The notes under the pieces are model-generated. The model saw nothing but the letters and a program-made list of their open reading frames with translations. It was not told where the DNA came from and searched no databases. A DNA stretch of 64,000 nt from an uncultured Pelagibacteraceae bacterium (GTDB lineage: Bacteria; Pseudomonadota; Alphaproteobacteria; Pelagibacterales; Pelagibacteraceae): assembly GCA_902594235.1 (NCBI GenBank), contig CACJLJ010000002.1:124001-188000 (forward strand), in the 5' to 3' direction. Below, in pieces: positions 11,301 to 23,052 of the stretch; position 1 is the first letter of the stretch; the number at the start of each line of letters is the position of its first letter. A program made the position numbers and the translations under genes.

Positions 11301-12113
11301 ATGAAAATTTTATTAAATAATAATGATTTAAATGAGGCATTATCTAAAGTACGTAATTTAGGTTTTGTACCTACGATGGGAAGTCTACATAAAGGTCATA
11401 TATCATTAATTAAAAGATCAAAAAAAGAGTGCAACAAAACAATTGTAAGTATATTTGTTAATCCTAGGCAATTTAATAATAAAAATGATTTTAAAAGATA
11501 CCCAAGAGATCATAAAAAAGATTTAATTATACTTAAAAAATTGAATGTAAATTTTGTTTTTATACCCAAAATTGATCAAATATATAATTCAAAAAAAATA
11601 ACTAAAATTAAGATTGGGAAAAAAAATCAAATATTATGTGCAAAATTTCGCGAGGGTCATTTTGAAGGTGTGATTGACGTAATGGATAGGTTGACAGCTT
11701 TAATAAAGCCTAAAAAAATTTTTATGGGTGAAAAAGATTATCAACAATTATATTTAGTAAAGAAATACTTAAATAAAAAATATTCATCAAAAGTAATTAA
11801 ATGTAAGACAATAAGAGACCAAAATGGAATTGCACTATCTTCAAGAAACTTACTTTTAGACAAAAAAAACTTATTAAAAGCAGGAAAATTTGTTAAAGAT
11901 CTAATGAGCCTAAGAAATAAATATAGTAATAACAATAATTTTAATAAGATACTTAATTTAAAAAAAAAAGAATTCAGTAAATTTTACAAAATTAAAATTG
12001 AATATCTTGAATTAAGAAATCTGAACAATCTCAAATTATCAAAAAAAATAAAAAACTCAAAAATTTTTGTAGCTTTCTATTTAAATAAAGTAAGATTAAT
12101 TGATAATATTTAA
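11301..12113 (+). CDS. panC: Pantothenate synthetase
   Basis: GFVPTMGSLHKGHISLI, SIFVNPRQFN, GEKDYQQL, SSRN; start at ATG 11301. Confidence 0.95.
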   Translation: MKILLNNNDLNEALSKVRNLGFVPTMGSLHKGHISLIKRSKKECNKTIVSIFVNPRQFNNKNDFKRYPRDHKKDLIILKKLNVNFVFIPKIDQIYNSKKITKIKIGKKNQILCAKFREGHFEGVIDVMDRLTALIKPKKIFMGEKDYQQLYLVKKYLNKKYSSKVIKCKTIRDQNGIALSSRNLLLDKKNLLKAGKFVKDLMSLRNKYSNNNNFNKILNLKKKEFSKFYKIKIEYLELRNLNNLKLSKKIKNSKIFVAFYLNKVRLIDNI

Positions 12114-12117
12114 TATC

Positions 12118-13491
12118 TTATAAAAAATACGCACCAACACCCAAAAAAGATACAAAACCAATTACATCAGTAATTGTTGTTACAAATACACTAGATGCAA
12201 TTGCAGGATCGATATTCATTTTTTTTAATGTTACAGGAACAAGAATACCAAACAAGCCAGCTACCACCATAGTTAAAATCATTGATATAGATATGATTAA
12301 TGAAAGTTGATAATCTTGAAACCAAATTTGTACTATAAAAGAACTTATAATTGCAAAAATAAAGCCGTTAAGAATGCCAATATTAAATTCCTTCAAAATA
12401 TTTTGATTAAAGTTATTTTTAGTTAAATCATTTGTTGCGAGTGTTCTTACCGTAACTGCTAAAGTTTGCATTCCTGCGTTACCACCCATTGAAGCTACTA
12501 TTGGCATTAAAAATGCTAAAACAACCATTTGTTCGATGGTTGCACCAAATAAACTTATACAATAAGTTGCTAGAAAAGCTGTAAATAAATTTAATAATAA
12601 CCAATTAAATCTTCTTTTAGTTTTTGTTATTACACCATCAGTTATTTCTTCATCTCCAACTCCAGCTAATCTTAAAGCATCTTCTTCCGCTTCTTCTTTC
12701 AAAACTGTAAGAACATCATCGGATGTTATCATTCCAACTAATTTATTATTTTTATCAACTACACAAGCTGAATTTAAATTATAATTTTCAAATGAATTTC
12801 CAACTTCCTCTTTATCCATATCTACAGGTATTAAAAAAATAGAGTCATCCATTATCGATGACATTTTTGACTCTCTAGGTGTTCTTAAAACTTTTGATGA
12901 TGGAACTGCACCAATAGGTTTAAAATTTTCATCAACAATATAAATTTCCAAGAATTGTTCGGGTAAATCTTTGTTTTCTCTTAAATAATCAATTGTTTGT
13001 CCCACTGACCAATTACTTGGAATAGCAGTGAATTCTCTCTGCATAATTCTAGCTGCACTATCTTCTGGATAACTTAAGCCTTCCAAGAGAGCGAAACGAT
13101 CTTTTGGTGGTAACAAGCTTAATATTGAATTCTTATCTTTTTCATCAACATTTTCTAAAATAGCTATCGCATCATCAGACTCAAGATTTTTCAGTATTCT
13201 TACAATCGCATCAGAAGATAAAAATTTTATAATTTCAGTTTGAACAGATTCATTAAGTTCAACAAACACCTCCGGATCTACTTTAAAATTGTTAAGTTTA
13301 ATTAAATTTTCTCTATCACTTTCACTTAGATGTTCAATAATGTCTGCAGCATCAGCTGGATGCATTTCTTTAAATGAATTTGTTATAAATGAAGCATCGT
13401 TATTTGATATTTTGTCTGTAACAACTTTTATATACTCTTTATTAAATTCAAAATTGACTTTTTTATCTTTGATTTTTTTTATTAAAGTCAT
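12118..13491 (-). CDS. mgtE: Magnesium transporter MgtE
   Basis: MgtE N domain, CBS domains, C-terminal PIVASMGGNAGMQTLAVTVR. Confidence 0.95.
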   Translation of the reverse strand: MTLIKKIKDKKVNFEFNKEYIKVVTDKISNNDASFITNSFKEMHPADAADIIEHLSESDRENLIKLNNFKVDPEVFVELNESVQTEIIKFLSSDAIVRILKNLESDDAIAILENVDEKDKNSILSLLPPKDRFALLEGLSYPEDSAARIMQREFTAIPSNWSVGQTIDYLRENKDLPEQFLEIYIVDENFKPIGAVPSSKVLRTPRESKMSSIMDDSIFLIPVDMDKEEVGNSFENYNLNSACVVDKNNKLVGMITSDDVLTVLKEEAEEDALRLAGVGDEEITDGVITKTKRRFNWLLLNLFTAFLATYCISLFGATIEQMVVLAFLMPIVASMGGNAGMQTLAVTVRTLATNDLTKNNFNQNILKEFNIGILNGFIFAIISSFIVQIWFQDYQLSLIISISMILTMVVAGLFGILVPVTLKKMNIDPAIASSVFVTTITDVIGFVSFLGVGAYFL

Positions 13492-13551
13492 AAATATACC
13501 TATTATTCTGACGGATCTTTTAATACATAATAAAAAGAATACAATTTATAA

Positions 13552-14181
13552 ATGAAAATAGAAATTAAAAAGTCACAAAAACCAGTAAAATATGAAGATG
13601 CGTTAACATTAATGGAGAAGCGACTTCATGAAATAAATAAAAATGATTCTAATGATTTAATATGGATTTTAGAACATGAGGAACTTTATACAGCTGGGAC
13701 AAGCTTTAAAGAAAAAGAAATTTTAGATAAATCAATAAAGATAATTAAAACAAATAGAGGTGGAAAAATTACTTACCATGGCCCTGGTCAATTAATTTGT
13801 TATTTCGTAATTAATTTAAAAAAAAGAAAAAAAGACATAAGAAAATTAATTTCTGTTATCGAAAAAACAATAATTGATACAATTAAATTTTACAAAATTG
13901 ATACATTTGCAGATAAGAAAAATATAGGAATATGGTATAAGAATAATAATGAAGTTAAAAAAGTAGCTGCTATTGGAGTGAGGGTTAGTAAATGGATAGC
14001 TTATCACGGCTTTTCAATAAATATAAACAATGATTTAAATAAATATGATGCAATAATTCCTTGCGGTATAGATGATAAGGGAGTTACAAGTTTAAAAAAA
14101 ATTAAGAATCAAAATTATAAAAACTTAGATAAAAAATTAGTCGAAAACTTTATCTCTAATTTGAAAAATTTAACCTTTTAA
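13552..14181 (+). CDS. lipB: Lipoyl(octanoyl) transferase
   Basis: [42 protein letters not shown]. Confidence 0.95.
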   Translation: MKIEIKKSQKPVKYEDALTLMEKRLHEINKNDSNDLIWILEHEELYTAGTSFKEKEILDKSIKIIKTNRGGKITYHGPGQLICYFVINLKKRKKDIRKLISVIEKTIIDTIKFYKIDTFADKKNIGIWYKNNNEVKKVAAIGVRVSKWIAYHGFSININNDLNKYDAIIPCGIDDKGVTSLKKIKNQNYKNLDKKLVENFISNLKNLTF

Positions 14182-15064
14182 TTTTTAATAATTTCTGGAA
14201 ATAATAAGGGAGTAAAGCTTTATATGTATGTTTCTTGTCATTTATCATAAATTTTATTTGATAGGAATGAAGCATAAGATCTTTATTTATACCTTTGATC
14301 GAAGAAGATTTATATTTCTTATCACCATAAATTGAATGTCCAATATTAAATAATTGTTTCCTTAATTGATGTTTTCTACCTGTGATGGGTTTCATTTCTA
14401 CTAAACTAGAATTTGAATTTTTATCAATAACTTTAAAAATAGTTTTTGCTTTTTCTACAATCTTTTTACCATTATCATATCTGATCAATTCATCATTCCA
14501 TTCACCAGAATTTTTTTCTATTTCACCATGACATATTGCTAAATAAGTTTTATGAACCTTTCTTAATCTAAATAATGAAGTTAATAATTGAGCTGTTTTT
14601 CTATTTTTTGCCATTATAAAAACTCCTGAAGTATCTTTATCTAATCTGTGAACAGAATATGGTTTAGTATCTTGAAAAATTTTACTTTTTGCGAAAATAT
14701 CTACTAAGTTTTTTTTGGATTTTGTTCCTCCTTGAACTGATATACCTGAACTTTTATTTAAAACTATAAAATCTTCATTATTGTCGATTATTAAATCTTC
14801 GTTAGATTTAATTATCTCATTAGATGGATTGAATACCTTTTTGTTATGTTGAATATTTTCCTTAAATTTAAAATTGAAAATATCAATCTTATCATTTGTT
14901 CTTACTTTAAAAGAACTTTTTACTTTTTTTTTGTTTATCTTAATTTTACCTAATCGTAAATTTTTTTCGATTAAACTTTGTGGTATTTTTCCTAGTTTAT
15001 TTCGTAACCACCTATCAAGACGCATATCGTTACACGTTGATTCAACGACAAATTTTTTAATCAT
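14156..15064 (-). CDS. RluA-family 23S rRNA pseudouridine synthase (RluC/RluD-like)
   Basis: N-terminal S4-like domain; [18 protein letters not shown] catalytic motif; [11 protein letters not shown]. Confidence 0.93.
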   Translation of the reverse strand: MIKKFVVESTCNDMRLDRWLRNKLGKIPQSLIEKNLRLGKIKINKKKVKSSFKVRTNDKIDIFNFKFKENIQHNKKVFNPSNEIIKSNEDLIIDNNEDFIVLNKSSGISVQGGTKSKKNLVDIFAKSKIFQDTKPYSVHRLDKDTSGVFIMAKNRKTAQLLTSLFRLRKVHKTYLAICHGEIEKNSGEWNDELIRYDNGKKIVEKAKTIFKVIDKNSNSSLVEMKPITGRKHQLRKQLFNIGHSIYGDKKYKSSSIKGINKDLMLHSYQIKFMINDKKHTYKALLPYYFQKLLKIKRLNFSN

Positions 15065-15082
15065 GAAATATATTGATTAAAT

Positions 15083-15529
15083 CTATTTAGAAGTGGCTGT
15101 TTTTTTTTCTTCTTTTTTTTCAACTTCTTTAACTGGTTCTTTTTTTTTTCTATCAACCTTTTTTGCTTCAATATCCCTATCAACAAATTCAATTATTGCC
15201 ATAGGTGCATTATCGCCATATCTAAAACCAGCCTTAATTATTCGTGTATAGCCACCGTTTCTTTTTTCATATCTTTTAGATAGTTTTTTCTTAACTTTAT
15301 TAGCTGATTTTATGTCTTGTAGTTTAGAAACTAACATCTTAGTTGTATGCAAATCATCTTTTTTTCCCAAAGTAATAATTTTATCTGCCTGTGGTTTTAA
15401 AAATTTAGCTTTTGGTAAGGTGGTTTTTATTTGCTCATATTTAATTAAGGAATTTAACATATTTTTTAATAACGCTTTTCTGTGTTCAGATGTCCTATTT
15501 AGTTTTTTATTAGCAAATCCGTGCCTCAT
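15083..15529 (-). CDS. rplQ: 50S ribosomal protein L17
   Basis: [25 protein letters not shown]; charged C-terminal tail. Confidence 0.97.
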   Translation of the reverse strand: MRHGFANKKLNRTSEHRKALLKNMLNSLIKYEQIKTTLPKAKFLKPQADKIITLGKKDDLHTTKMLVSKLQDIKSANKVKKKLSKRYEKRNGGYTRIIKAGFRYGDNAPMAIIEFVDRDIEAKKVDRKKKEPVKEVEKKEEKKTATSK

Positions 15530-16557
15530 TAAATCGCTTCCTCTAATTTTTTAGACATTTCAGCAATATTATCTGGTGGCCAGTTAGGAATTTCCATACC
15601 TAAATATAAAGACATTCCAGTTAAAACTTCTTTAATTTCATTAAGGGATTTTCGGCCAAAATTTGGTGTTCTTAACATTTCACCCTCAGATTTTTGAACA
15701 AGGTCGCCTATGTATATAATATTGTCATTTTTTAAACAATTCATAGATCTTACAGAAAGTTCAAGTTCATCGACTTTTCGTAATAAATTCTTATTAAACT
15801 CTGGTTCTGTAGAAACTTCCTTAACTGGAACATCAACTGGCTCATCAAAATTAACAAACATTTTAAGTTGATCTTGAAAAATTCTTGCTGAGTAAGCTAC
15901 AGCATCTTCTGCAGAGATAGATCCATTGGTTTCAACTTCCATAGTAAGTTTATCGTAATCTAAAGCTTTACCTTCTCTAGCTGTACTTACAGAATATGAA
16001 ACTTTTTTAACAGGACTATAAAGCGAGTCTATTGCTATTAAACCTAATGGTGGCTCTTCAGGTTTATTTAATTCAGCTGGAACATAACCTTTGCCAGTAT
16101 TTACATTCATCTCCATATGAAAATTAGTATTTTCATCCAAATTACATATGACTAAATCTGGATTTAAAATTTCAATATCGTTAACTTGAGCTATATCAGA
16201 AGCTTTAATTTCACCAGGACCTTTTGCATCCAAAACTAATTTTTTAGTTCCCTCTGATGCACACTTAAGAGCTAAAGACTTTACATTTAAAACAATATCT
16301 GTAACATCTTCTCTAACACCTTTTATTGATGTAAATTCATGTAAAACACCATCGATTTGAATTGAGGTCACTGCTGCACCTCGTATTGATGATAATAATA
16401 TTCTTCTTAGAGAATTTCCCAAAGTTAATCCATATCCTTTTTCCAAAGGTTCGGCTATAATTTTTGCGTGTGTTAAGTCATCACTAATCTTTACATCTAG
16501 TTTTGCTGGTTTTATAAGTGATTTCCAGTTTTTAACATTTACATTTTCTGTCTCCAT
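15529..16557 (-). CDS. rpoA: RNA polymerase alpha subunit
   Basis: [22 protein letters not shown]; alpha-CTD. Confidence 0.98.
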   Translation of the reverse strand: METENVNVKNWKSLIKPAKLDVKISDDLTHAKIIAEPLEKGYGLTLGNSLRRILLSSIRGAAVTSIQIDGVLHEFTSIKGVREDVTDIVLNVKSLALKCASEGTKKLVLDAKGPGEIKASDIAQVNDIEILNPDLVICNLDENTNFHMEMNVNTGKGYVPAELNKPEEPPLGLIAIDSLYSPVKKVSYSVSTAREGKALDYDKLTMEVETNGSISAEDAVAYSARIFQDQLKMFVNFDEPVDVPVKEVSTEPEFNKNLLRKVDELELSVRSMNCLKNDNIIYIGDLVQKSEGEMLRTPNFGRKSLNEIKEVLTGMSLYLGMEIPNWPPDNIAEMSKKLEEAI

Positions 16558-17006
16558 TAAACTCTCCTTTTTTTTGGGGGTCTTGTACCGTTATGTGGCA
16601 TAGGTGTTGTATCTTTAATTGAAATAATCTTAAATCCTCTTGCTTGAAGTGCTCTTAATGCTGTTTCTCTACCTGAACCTGGTCCCTTAATCTCAACAGA
16701 TAAAGTTTTCATTCCATATTCCAATGCCTTGGAAGCAGCTGCATCAGCTGCAATTTGTGCAGCATAAGGAGTAGATTTTCTAGATCCCTTAAAACCTTTT
16801 TGTCCAGCAGACGCCCAAGAAATTACATTTCCGCTATTATCAGCAATTGAAATTATAGTATTATTAAAAGTAGATTGAACATAAGCTATTCCATTTAAAA
16901 TATTTTTTTTAGTTTTTTTCTTTTTTGAATAAGAGCTTTTATTTATTTTTTTAGACGATTTCTCAACCTGTTGATCCTTTTTTTCTATTTTATCAGATTT
17001 TGCCAT
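16557..17006 (-). CDS. rpsK: 30S ribosomal protein S11 (Lys-rich N-terminal extension)
   Basis: [18 protein letters not shown]...[18 protein letters not shown]. Confidence 0.98.
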   Translation of the reverse strand: MAKSDKIEKKDQQVEKSSKKINKSSYSKKKKTKKNILNGIAYVQSTFNNTIISIADNSGNVISWASAGQKGFKGSRKSTPYAAQIAADAAASKALEYGMKTLSVEIKGPGSGRETALRALQARGFKIISIKDTTPMPHNGTRPPKKRRV

Positions 17007-17008
17007 AA

Positions 17009-17392
17009 TTATTTTTTAAGTGGTGTTAGTTTTTTTCCAGCTATTGCAATTGCTTTACCTTTTCTAGTTCTAGCATTACATCTTGTTCTCTGACCTCTTA
17101 CTGGAAGTTTTTTTCTGTGTCTTGAACCTCTATAACATGCTAAATCAATTAATCTTTTAATACTTAAAGAATAATCTCTTCTTAAATCACCCTCTACTTT
17201 AAAATTTTGATCAATATATTCTCTAATCTTTAAAATTTCTTCATCAGTAAGCTGGTTGACTCTTTTTTCTTTTGGAATTGATAAAGAAGAACATATTTTC
17301 TCAGAAAATTTATCTCCAATTCCATAAATATAAGTTAAACCTACACGAACTAATTTATTTTGTGGGATATTAATACCTGCAATACGAGCCAT
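17009..17392 (-). CDS. rpsM: 30S ribosomal protein S13
   Basis: [15 protein letters not shown]...[14 protein letters not shown]. Confidence 0.98.
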   Translation of the reverse strand: MARIAGINIPQNKLVRVGLTYIYGIGDKFSEKICSSLSIPKEKRVNQLTDEEILKIREYIDQNFKVEGDLRRDYSLSIKRLIDLACYRGSRHRKKLPVRGQRTRCNARTRKGKAIAIAGKKLTPLKK

Positions 17393-17448
17393 AAATTTTG
17401 TGATAAATTTTAGCCTTTTATATAAGAAGTTCTTTCAAAGTCAACGGC

Positions 17449-18012
17449 TTAAACATTAAGAAAAGCCTCAATTTTACTGGTAATTTGACTGATTTCAAGG
17501 GATCCATCGATTTCGTGAAAATTAGAGTTTTTAGAATAGAATTCCAAAGTTGGCTTAGTCGTTTCCATGTACGTATCGTATCTTTTTAAAATAGTATCTG
17601 AGTCATCGTCCAATCTTTTTTCTAAGATTTTCCTTTTTTCAATTCTTTTTACAATTATATCTTTATTGACATTAAGAAAAAAAATAAAATCAATTTTTTG
17701 ATTTGTGTCTTTTAATAATAAATCCAAATTTTTTGCTTGATTTAAAGATCTAGGATAACCATCAAATATAAGTCTATCTTTATTTTTTGGATTAGAAATT
17801 ACATCTTTTATAAGTGAATTAACTACTTCATCGCTTACAAATTTTCCATCATTCATATCATTTATTATCTTATTTCCAATTTCAGAATTTTTTTTTATCT
17901 CATCTCTCAACATATCGCCAGTTGATATTTGTATACCGTTTAGTTTTTTTACTAAGTATTTAGACTGAGTACCTTTTCCAGCTCCAGGAGGACCAAATAA
18001 GATAATGTTCAC
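17449..18012 (-). CDS. adk: Adenylate kinase
   Basis: MNIILFGPPGAGKGTQSKYL; DGYPRSLNQA. Confidence 0.97.
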   Translation of the reverse strand: MNIILFGPPGAGKGTQSKYLVKKLNGIQISTGDMLRDEIKKNSEIGNKIINDMNDGKFVSDEVVNSLIKDVISNPKNKDRLIFDGYPRSLNQAKNLDLLLKDTNQKIDFIFFLNVNKDIIVKRIEKRKILEKRLDDDSDTILKRYDTYMETTKPTLEFYSKNSNFHEIDGSLEISQITSKIEAFLNV

Positions 18013-19296
18013 TTACGATCTACCAAATTTTGTTTTCTTAATAAGTTGTTCATACTGTGAACTCATTAATCTTGTTTGAATTTGTGTGACAGTATCAATT
18101 GCAACGACTACTACAATTAGAATAGACGTCCCACCTAAATAGAAAGGTATTGGATAATTAGCAATTAGAAATTCTGGCATCAAACAAACTAAAGTTAAAT
18201 AAAGAGCACCTATTGTGGTAAGTTTAGTTAAAATATTTTCTATGTAAAGAGCAGTACTTTCACCAGGTCTAATACCTGGAATAAAACCTCCATACTTTCT
18301 TAAGTTTTCTGCAGTTTCATTTGGATTAAATGTTATTGAAGTATAAAAAAAAGTAAAAAAAATTATCCCTGATGCATAGAGAAGCATATAAAGAGGTTGG
18401 CCTTGAGTAAAATAAGAGCTTAAATTTAAAAAAGTATCACTTTCAGAAAAATTAAAATTTGAAAATGTAACAGGTAACAATAAAAGAGCTGAAGCAAAAA
18501 TTGCAGGTATAACACCAGCCTGATTAATCTTTAAAGGTAAGTGAGAGGACTCACCTCCATACATCTTATTCCCCATTTGTCTTTTTGGATAATTTATTAA
18601 TATTTTTCTTAAAGCTCTTTCCATAAAAACTATAAATAAAATAGTTAAAATTAGTAAAATAAAAATTGCCAAAATCATTACTGTTGACACAGCTCCAGTT
18701 CTTCCTAATTCGAAAGTTGTAACTAAAGCTCTAGGTATTTCAGCTACTATTCCTGCAAAAATGATAAGAGATATTCCATTACCAATACCTCTTTGGGTAA
18801 TTTGTTCACCAAGCCACATTAAAAAAATAGTTCCAGCCACTATTGTTGTTACCGTAGATATCTTAAAAAAAATTCCTGGATTTATTACTAAATTTGCTGA
18901 AGATTCTAAACCCATAGCTAACCCATATCCTTGGACTGTTGCCAATAAAACTGTTCCGTATCTTGTTATTTGAGTAATTTTTGCTCTTCCAGTTTCACCT
19001 TGAGCTTTTAAATTTTTGAAATAATCAGAAACACCCGTTAGAAGCTGAACAATAATTGATGAAGAAATATAAGGCATTATTCCAAGTGCAAAAATAGCCA
19101 TTCTACTCACAGCTCCGCCAGCAAAAACATTAAACATGCCTAACAGCCCTTTTTGATTGCCTTCCATCAAAATTTTTAATTGTTCTGGATCTATTCCAGG
19201 CAGAGGCACAAATGTACCAAATCTATAAACTGCTAAAATTCCTATAGTAAATATAATCCTATTTCTCAAATCAACAGAAGATGACGATGTGCTCAT
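18013..19296 (-). CDS. secY: Protein translocase subunit SecY
   Basis: LGIMPYISSSIIVQLL; typical SecY, spc operon position. Confidence 0.98.
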   Translation of the reverse strand: MSTSSSSVDLRNRIIFTIGILAVYRFGTFVPLPGIDPEQLKILMEGNQKGLLGMFNVFAGGAVSRMAIFALGIMPYISSSIIVQLLTGVSDYFKNLKAQGETGRAKITQITRYGTVLLATVQGYGLAMGLESSANLVINPGIFFKISTVTTIVAGTIFLMWLGEQITQRGIGNGISLIIFAGIVAEIPRALVTTFELGRTGAVSTVMILAIFILLILTILFIVFMERALRKILINYPKRQMGNKMYGGESSHLPLKINQAGVIPAIFASALLLLPVTFSNFNFSESDTFLNLSSYFTQGQPLYMLLYASGIIFFTFFYTSITFNPNETAENLRKYGGFIPGIRPGESTALYIENILTKLTTIGALYLTLVCLMPEFLIANYPIPFYLGGTSILIVVVVAIDTVTQIQTRLMSSQYEQLIKKTKFGRS

Positions 19297-19302
19297 ATTA
19301 AA

Positions 19303-19755
19303 TTATTTTTTTAATTGAATTGATCCACCAATTTTTTCTAATTTTTCAATTGCCGATTTAGAGGCTAAATCTGCTTCTATATTAATTTTGTCTTTAATTA
19401 TACCAGTTCCCAAAATTTTTAATTTTTTAGAGTTTTTATTGATTAGTTTAGATTTAATTAATGTGTCAGTGTTTATAATTTCAGAAGTTTTAATATTTTT
19501 TTTATCTATATATAATTGTATCTTCTCTAGATTTAATATTGCGATATTTTTTTTTGAGATTGAGTTAAATCCCCTTTTGGGTAACCTTCTATATAAAGGC
19601 ATTTGACCGCCTTCAAAACTTTTAATAGCAACACCAGATCTTGATTTTTGTCCTTTAACTCCTCTACCAGAAGTTTTTCCTTTTCCAGAGCCTATTCCGC
19701 GTCCAACTCTAATTTTAGGTTTATTTATTTTTAATCTATTGTTTAATTTAATCAT
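19303..19755 (-). CDS. rplO: 50S ribosomal protein L15
   Basis: [26 protein letters not shown]. Confidence 0.98.
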   Translation of the reverse strand: MIKLNNRLKINKPKIRVGRGIGSGKGKTSGRGVKGQKSRSGVAIKSFEGGQMPLYRRLPKRGFNSISKKNIAILNLEKIQLYIDKKNIKTSEIINTDTLIKSKLINKNSKKLKILGTGIIKDKINIEADLASKSAIEKLEKIGGSIQLKK

Positions 19756-20270
19756 TACCCTCTCTTTTCAATGATTTCTGATATTTTTTTATTTCTAATA
19801 TTAGATATTTGTTTAGGTGAATTTTGTTTCAACAAAGCTTTCATAGTCGCTCTTATCACATTATGCGCATTAGATGTTCCCATAGATTTTGCAACTATAT
19901 CTTTTACACCCAAGACCTCACACACAGCTCTAATAGGCCCACCAGCAATTATTCCTGTACCTTTTGAGGCAGATCGAAGAACTATTTTTCCAGATCCATC
20001 TTTAGCTTTGACATCGTGATGAATGGTACGACCTTCCCTTAATGGAATATGTGTTAATTTTCTTCTAGCCATTTCATTGGCTTTTTTGATAGCATCTGGA
20101 ACCTGTTTGGCCTTAGCGTGCGCTATACCAATTTTTCCAGCTTGATTACCTACGACTACAAGTGCTGAGAAACCAAATCTTCTACCACCTTTTACTACTT
20201 TAGTAATTCGATTTATGTGAACTAATTTCTCTAAAATATCATCAGACTTTTTTTCTTTATTATTATCCAT
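19755..20270 (-). CDS. rpsE: 30S ribosomal protein S5
   Basis: [25 protein letters not shown]. Confidence 0.98.
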   Translation of the reverse strand: MDNNKEKKSDDILEKLVHINRITKVVKGGRRFGFSALVVVGNQAGKIGIAHAKAKQVPDAIKKANEMARRKLTHIPLREGRTIHHDVKAKDGSGKIVLRSASKGTGIIAGGPIRAVCEVLGVKDIVAKSMGTSNAHNVIRATMKALLKQNSPKQISNIRNKKISEIIEKRG

Positions 20271-20272
20271 AT

Positions 20273-20629
20273 TTAAAATTCCATTCCATTTTTCCTAAGT
20301 GTTTCTGCAAAAACTTTGATTCTTCCATGGTATTTATAAACACCTCTGTCAAAGAAAATCTTTTTTATTTTTTTTTCTATTGCTTTTTTTGCAAGCTTTT
20401 CAGCCACAATTTTAGATAATTCAGTCTTATTCATTTTTGTTTCTTTTTTCATATCTTTTTCAACAGAAGAAGCTGACAAAAGTGTAATTTTTTTTGAATC
20501 ATCAATAATTTGTGCAGAAATATTTTTTAAAGATCTTGTAATGCTTAGTCTAAATCTATCATTCGAAGCAAATTTTTTAAGCTTATTACTAACTCTGTAT
20601 TTTTTTCTTTTATCTCTATCTAATTTCAT
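20273..20629 (-). CDS. rplR: 50S ribosomal protein L18
   Basis: [18 protein letters not shown]...[26 protein letters not shown]. Confidence 0.97.
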   Translation of the reverse strand: MKLDRDKRKKYRVSNKLKKFASNDRFRLSITRSLKNISAQIIDDSKKITLLSASSVEKDMKKETKMNKTELSKIVAEKLAKKAIEKKIKKIFFDRGVYKYHGRIKVFAETLRKNGMEF

Positions 20630-21168
20630 TATTTTTTCTTACCTTCTTTTTTTAAAATATATTGCCCTTTTTCTCTTACTCCTTTTCCTTTATATGGTTC
20701 AATTTTTCGAAGTGTTTTAAGTTTTGAAACTACAGCGCCAACTTGTTGTTTGTCATGTCCATTAATTTTAATTGTTGTTTGTTTTTCTACATTTATTTTA
20801 ATACCTTGAGGTATATCAAAATTTATATCATGACTATATCCAAGTTGAAGATTTAACTGACTTCCTTTTAATGATGCCCTATATCCCACGCCCACTAATT
20901 CAAGAATTTTTTCATATCCAGTGCTTGATCCAATAACAGCGTTATTAATTAAACTTCTATTCATTCCCCACAATCTTTTAGTATCTTGATTTATTTTTTT
21001 TGGTTTTATTGAAATTTCCTTGCCCTCTTTAATATCAAGATTAAATAATTCTAAATCAATATTAATTGATTTTTTACCTTGAGGTCCCTCAATATTCAAA
21101 ATATTTCCAGCCAAAGCAACTTTTACTTTTTCTGGAATAGAAATATTTATTTTACCAATTTTAGACAT
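20629..21168 (-). CDS. rplF: 50S ribosomal protein L6
   Basis: [17 protein letters not shown]...[23 protein letters not shown]. Confidence 0.98.
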   Translation of the reverse strand: MSKIGKINISIPEKVKVALAGNILNIEGPQGKKSINIDLELFNLDIKEGKEISIKPKKINQDTKRLWGMNRSLINNAVIGSSTGYEKILELVGVGYRASLKGSQLNLQLGYSHDINFDIPQGIKINVEKQTTIKINGHDKQQVGAVVSKLKTLRKIEPYKGKGVREKGQYILKKEGKKK

Positions 21169-21563
21169 TAAAATACCTTACAAATTATTTCGCCACCAAC
21201 TCTTTGTTTTCTTGCATCAATATCTGTCATTACACCTTTGGGCGTTGATACTATTGCAATACCTAAACCATTATTTATTTTTGGTAGACTATCTGCACTT
21301 GAGAATATTCTTCTTCCAGGTTTTGAGACTCTTTCAAATGCACTTATAACAGGGTTTCCAGAGTGATATTTTAATTCTAAAGATAAAATATTTTTATTAT
21401 TTTCTGAACTAATTTTAAAATCTTTTATAAATCCCTCATTTTTCAAAATATCTGCGATTTTTGACTTAAAATTTGAGGATGGCAATTCTACTTTCTTATG
21501 ATTTCTTGATTGAGCATTTTTAACTCTTGCTATCATATCTCCAATAGGGTCACTTAAACTCAT
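21168..21563 (-). CDS. rpsH: 30S ribosomal protein S8
   Basis: SDPIGDMIARVKNAQ...GIAIVSTPKGVMTD. Confidence 0.98.
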   Translation of the reverse strand: MSLSDPIGDMIARVKNAQSRNHKKVELPSSNFKSKIADILKNEGFIKDFKISSENNKNILSLELKYHSGNPVISAFERVSKPGRRIFSSADSLPKINNGLGIAIVSTPKGVMTDIDARKQRVGGEIICKVF

Positions 21564-21573
21564 ATTTTCCTTT

Positions 21574-21879
21574 CTACCAACTTGATTTTACTAATCCAGG
21601 TATTTTTCCTTGAAGACCTAATTGTCTCAAAGCAATCCTGGATATTTTTAATTTTCTATAAACTCCATGCGGTCTTCCAGTAATTTGACATCTATTCATT
21701 ACTCTATTTTTTGCAGAATTCCGTGGTAGTTTTGATAATTTTTGTTGTGCTTTAAATCTTTCCTCTAAAGGCAGTTTTTTGTTCATTATAATTTTTTTTA
21801 AGTTTTGTCTTTTTTTAAAAAATCTGTTTGAAAGTTTCATTCTTTTATTATTTTTATTAATTGAACTTAGTTTAGCCAT
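21574..21879 (-). CDS. rpsN: 30S ribosomal protein S14 (Zn-independent type)
   Basis: NRCQITGRPHGVYRKLKISRIALRQLGLQGKIPGLVKSSW. Confidence 0.98.
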   Translation of the reverse strand: MAKLSSINKNNKRMKLSNRFFKKRQNLKKIIMNKKLPLEERFKAQQKLSKLPRNSAKNRVMNRCQITGRPHGVYRKLKISRIALRQLGLQGKIPGLVKSSW

Positions 21880-21881
21880 TT

Positions 21882-22436
21882 TTAATTATCTCCTTTTTTT
21901 ATAAACGGAAAGTTTAATTTTTCTAATAGAGCATAACTGTGATCTTTATTTTTTGAGGAAATGACTATAATTATATCAAGTCCTCTAACTTTATCAGCTC
22001 TATCAAAACTTACTTCAGGGAATATAATATGTTCTTTTATTCCAAATGAATAATTTCCAAATTTATCAAAACCATTGGGAGACAGTCCTCTAAAATCTTT
22101 AATTCTTGGTAATGCTATATTCACTAATCTATCTAAAAATTCATACATTTTATTTTTTCTTAAAGTGACTTTTAATCCTGCTTTAGATCCTTTTCTTGTC
22201 TTAAAGTTTGCAACTGATTTTTTAAATTTAGTAGTTACGGGCTTTTGACCAGTTATTTTAGCTAAGTCCTCTTCACATGATTTCAAAATTTTACTATCAT
22301 TGCCATCAAGACCTAAGCCCATATTCAATACTATTTTTTCAATTTTAGGACCCATAAAAAGATTTTTGAAACCAAATTGATTCTTTAAAGAAGTTTGTAT
22401 TTCTTTATAATAAAGTTCTTTTAATCTTGGTGTCAT
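21882..22436 (-). CDS. rplE: 50S ribosomal protein L5
   Basis: KIVLNMGLG...TGQKPVTTKFKKSVANFKTRKG. Confidence 0.98.
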   Translation of the reverse strand: MTPRLKELYYKEIQTSLKNQFGFKNLFMGPKIEKIVLNMGLGLDGNDSKILKSCEEDLAKITGQKPVTTKFKKSVANFKTRKGSKAGLKVTLRKNKMYEFLDRLVNIALPRIKDFRGLSPNGFDKFGNYSFGIKEHIIFPEVSFDRADKVRGLDIIIVISSKNKDHSYALLEKLNFPFIKKGDN

Positions 22437-22684
22437 TATTTTTTAGCCTCAATCTTTTTAGTTTTTGTTTTTTTATCAATTAATTTTAGATTTGAAATAT
22501 GAACAAAACTCTCTTTAGAAAAAATTCCACCTTTTTTTTCTTTAGTAGTTTTCACGTGTTTTTTTACCATATTGATATCTTTTACTTTTGCTCTATTATT
22601 AGATCTATCAATCTCTATTACTTCACCCTCTTTTTTTTTGTCTTTTCCTGTCAAAACTATAACTTTTAAACCTTTCTTAATCAT
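22436..22684 (-). CDS. rplX: 50S ribosomal protein L24
   Basis: [24 protein letters not shown]; order. Confidence 0.96.
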   Translation of the reverse strand: MIKKGLKVIVLTGKDKKKEGEVIEIDRSNNRAKVKDINMVKKHVKTTKEKKGGIFSKESFVHISNLKLIDKKTKTKKIEAKK

Positions 22685-23052
22685 TACAGCACCTCTGGAG
22701 CTAAAGAAATTATTTTCATTTGACCTCTATTTCTTAACTCTCTTGTAACTGGGCCAAAAATTCTTGTTCCTACAGGCTCACCTTTGTCATCAACTAGTAC
22801 CGCAGCATTATTATCAAATTTCACTTTAGATCCATCATCTCGATGAATACCTTTTTTTACTCTCACCACTACAGCCTTATGAACGGATCCTTTTTTAACT
22901 TTGCCTTTCGGAATAGCCTCTTTTACAGCAATAACTATAGTATCTCCTATACTTGCATATCTTCTTTTAGAGCCGCCTAGCACTTTTATACACTCAATTT
23001 TTTTAGCACCAGTGTTGTCAGCAACTTGCAATTCTGTTTGAACCTGTATCAT
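22684..23052 (-). CDS. rplN: 50S ribosomal protein L14
   Basis: [27 protein letters not shown]. Confidence 0.98.
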   Translation of the reverse strand: MIQVQTELQVADNTGAKKIECIKVLGGSKRRYASIGDTIVIAVKEAIPKGKVKKGSVHKAVVVRVKKGIHRDDGSKVKFDNNAAVLVDDKGEPVGTRIFGPVTRELRNRGQMKIISLAPEVL

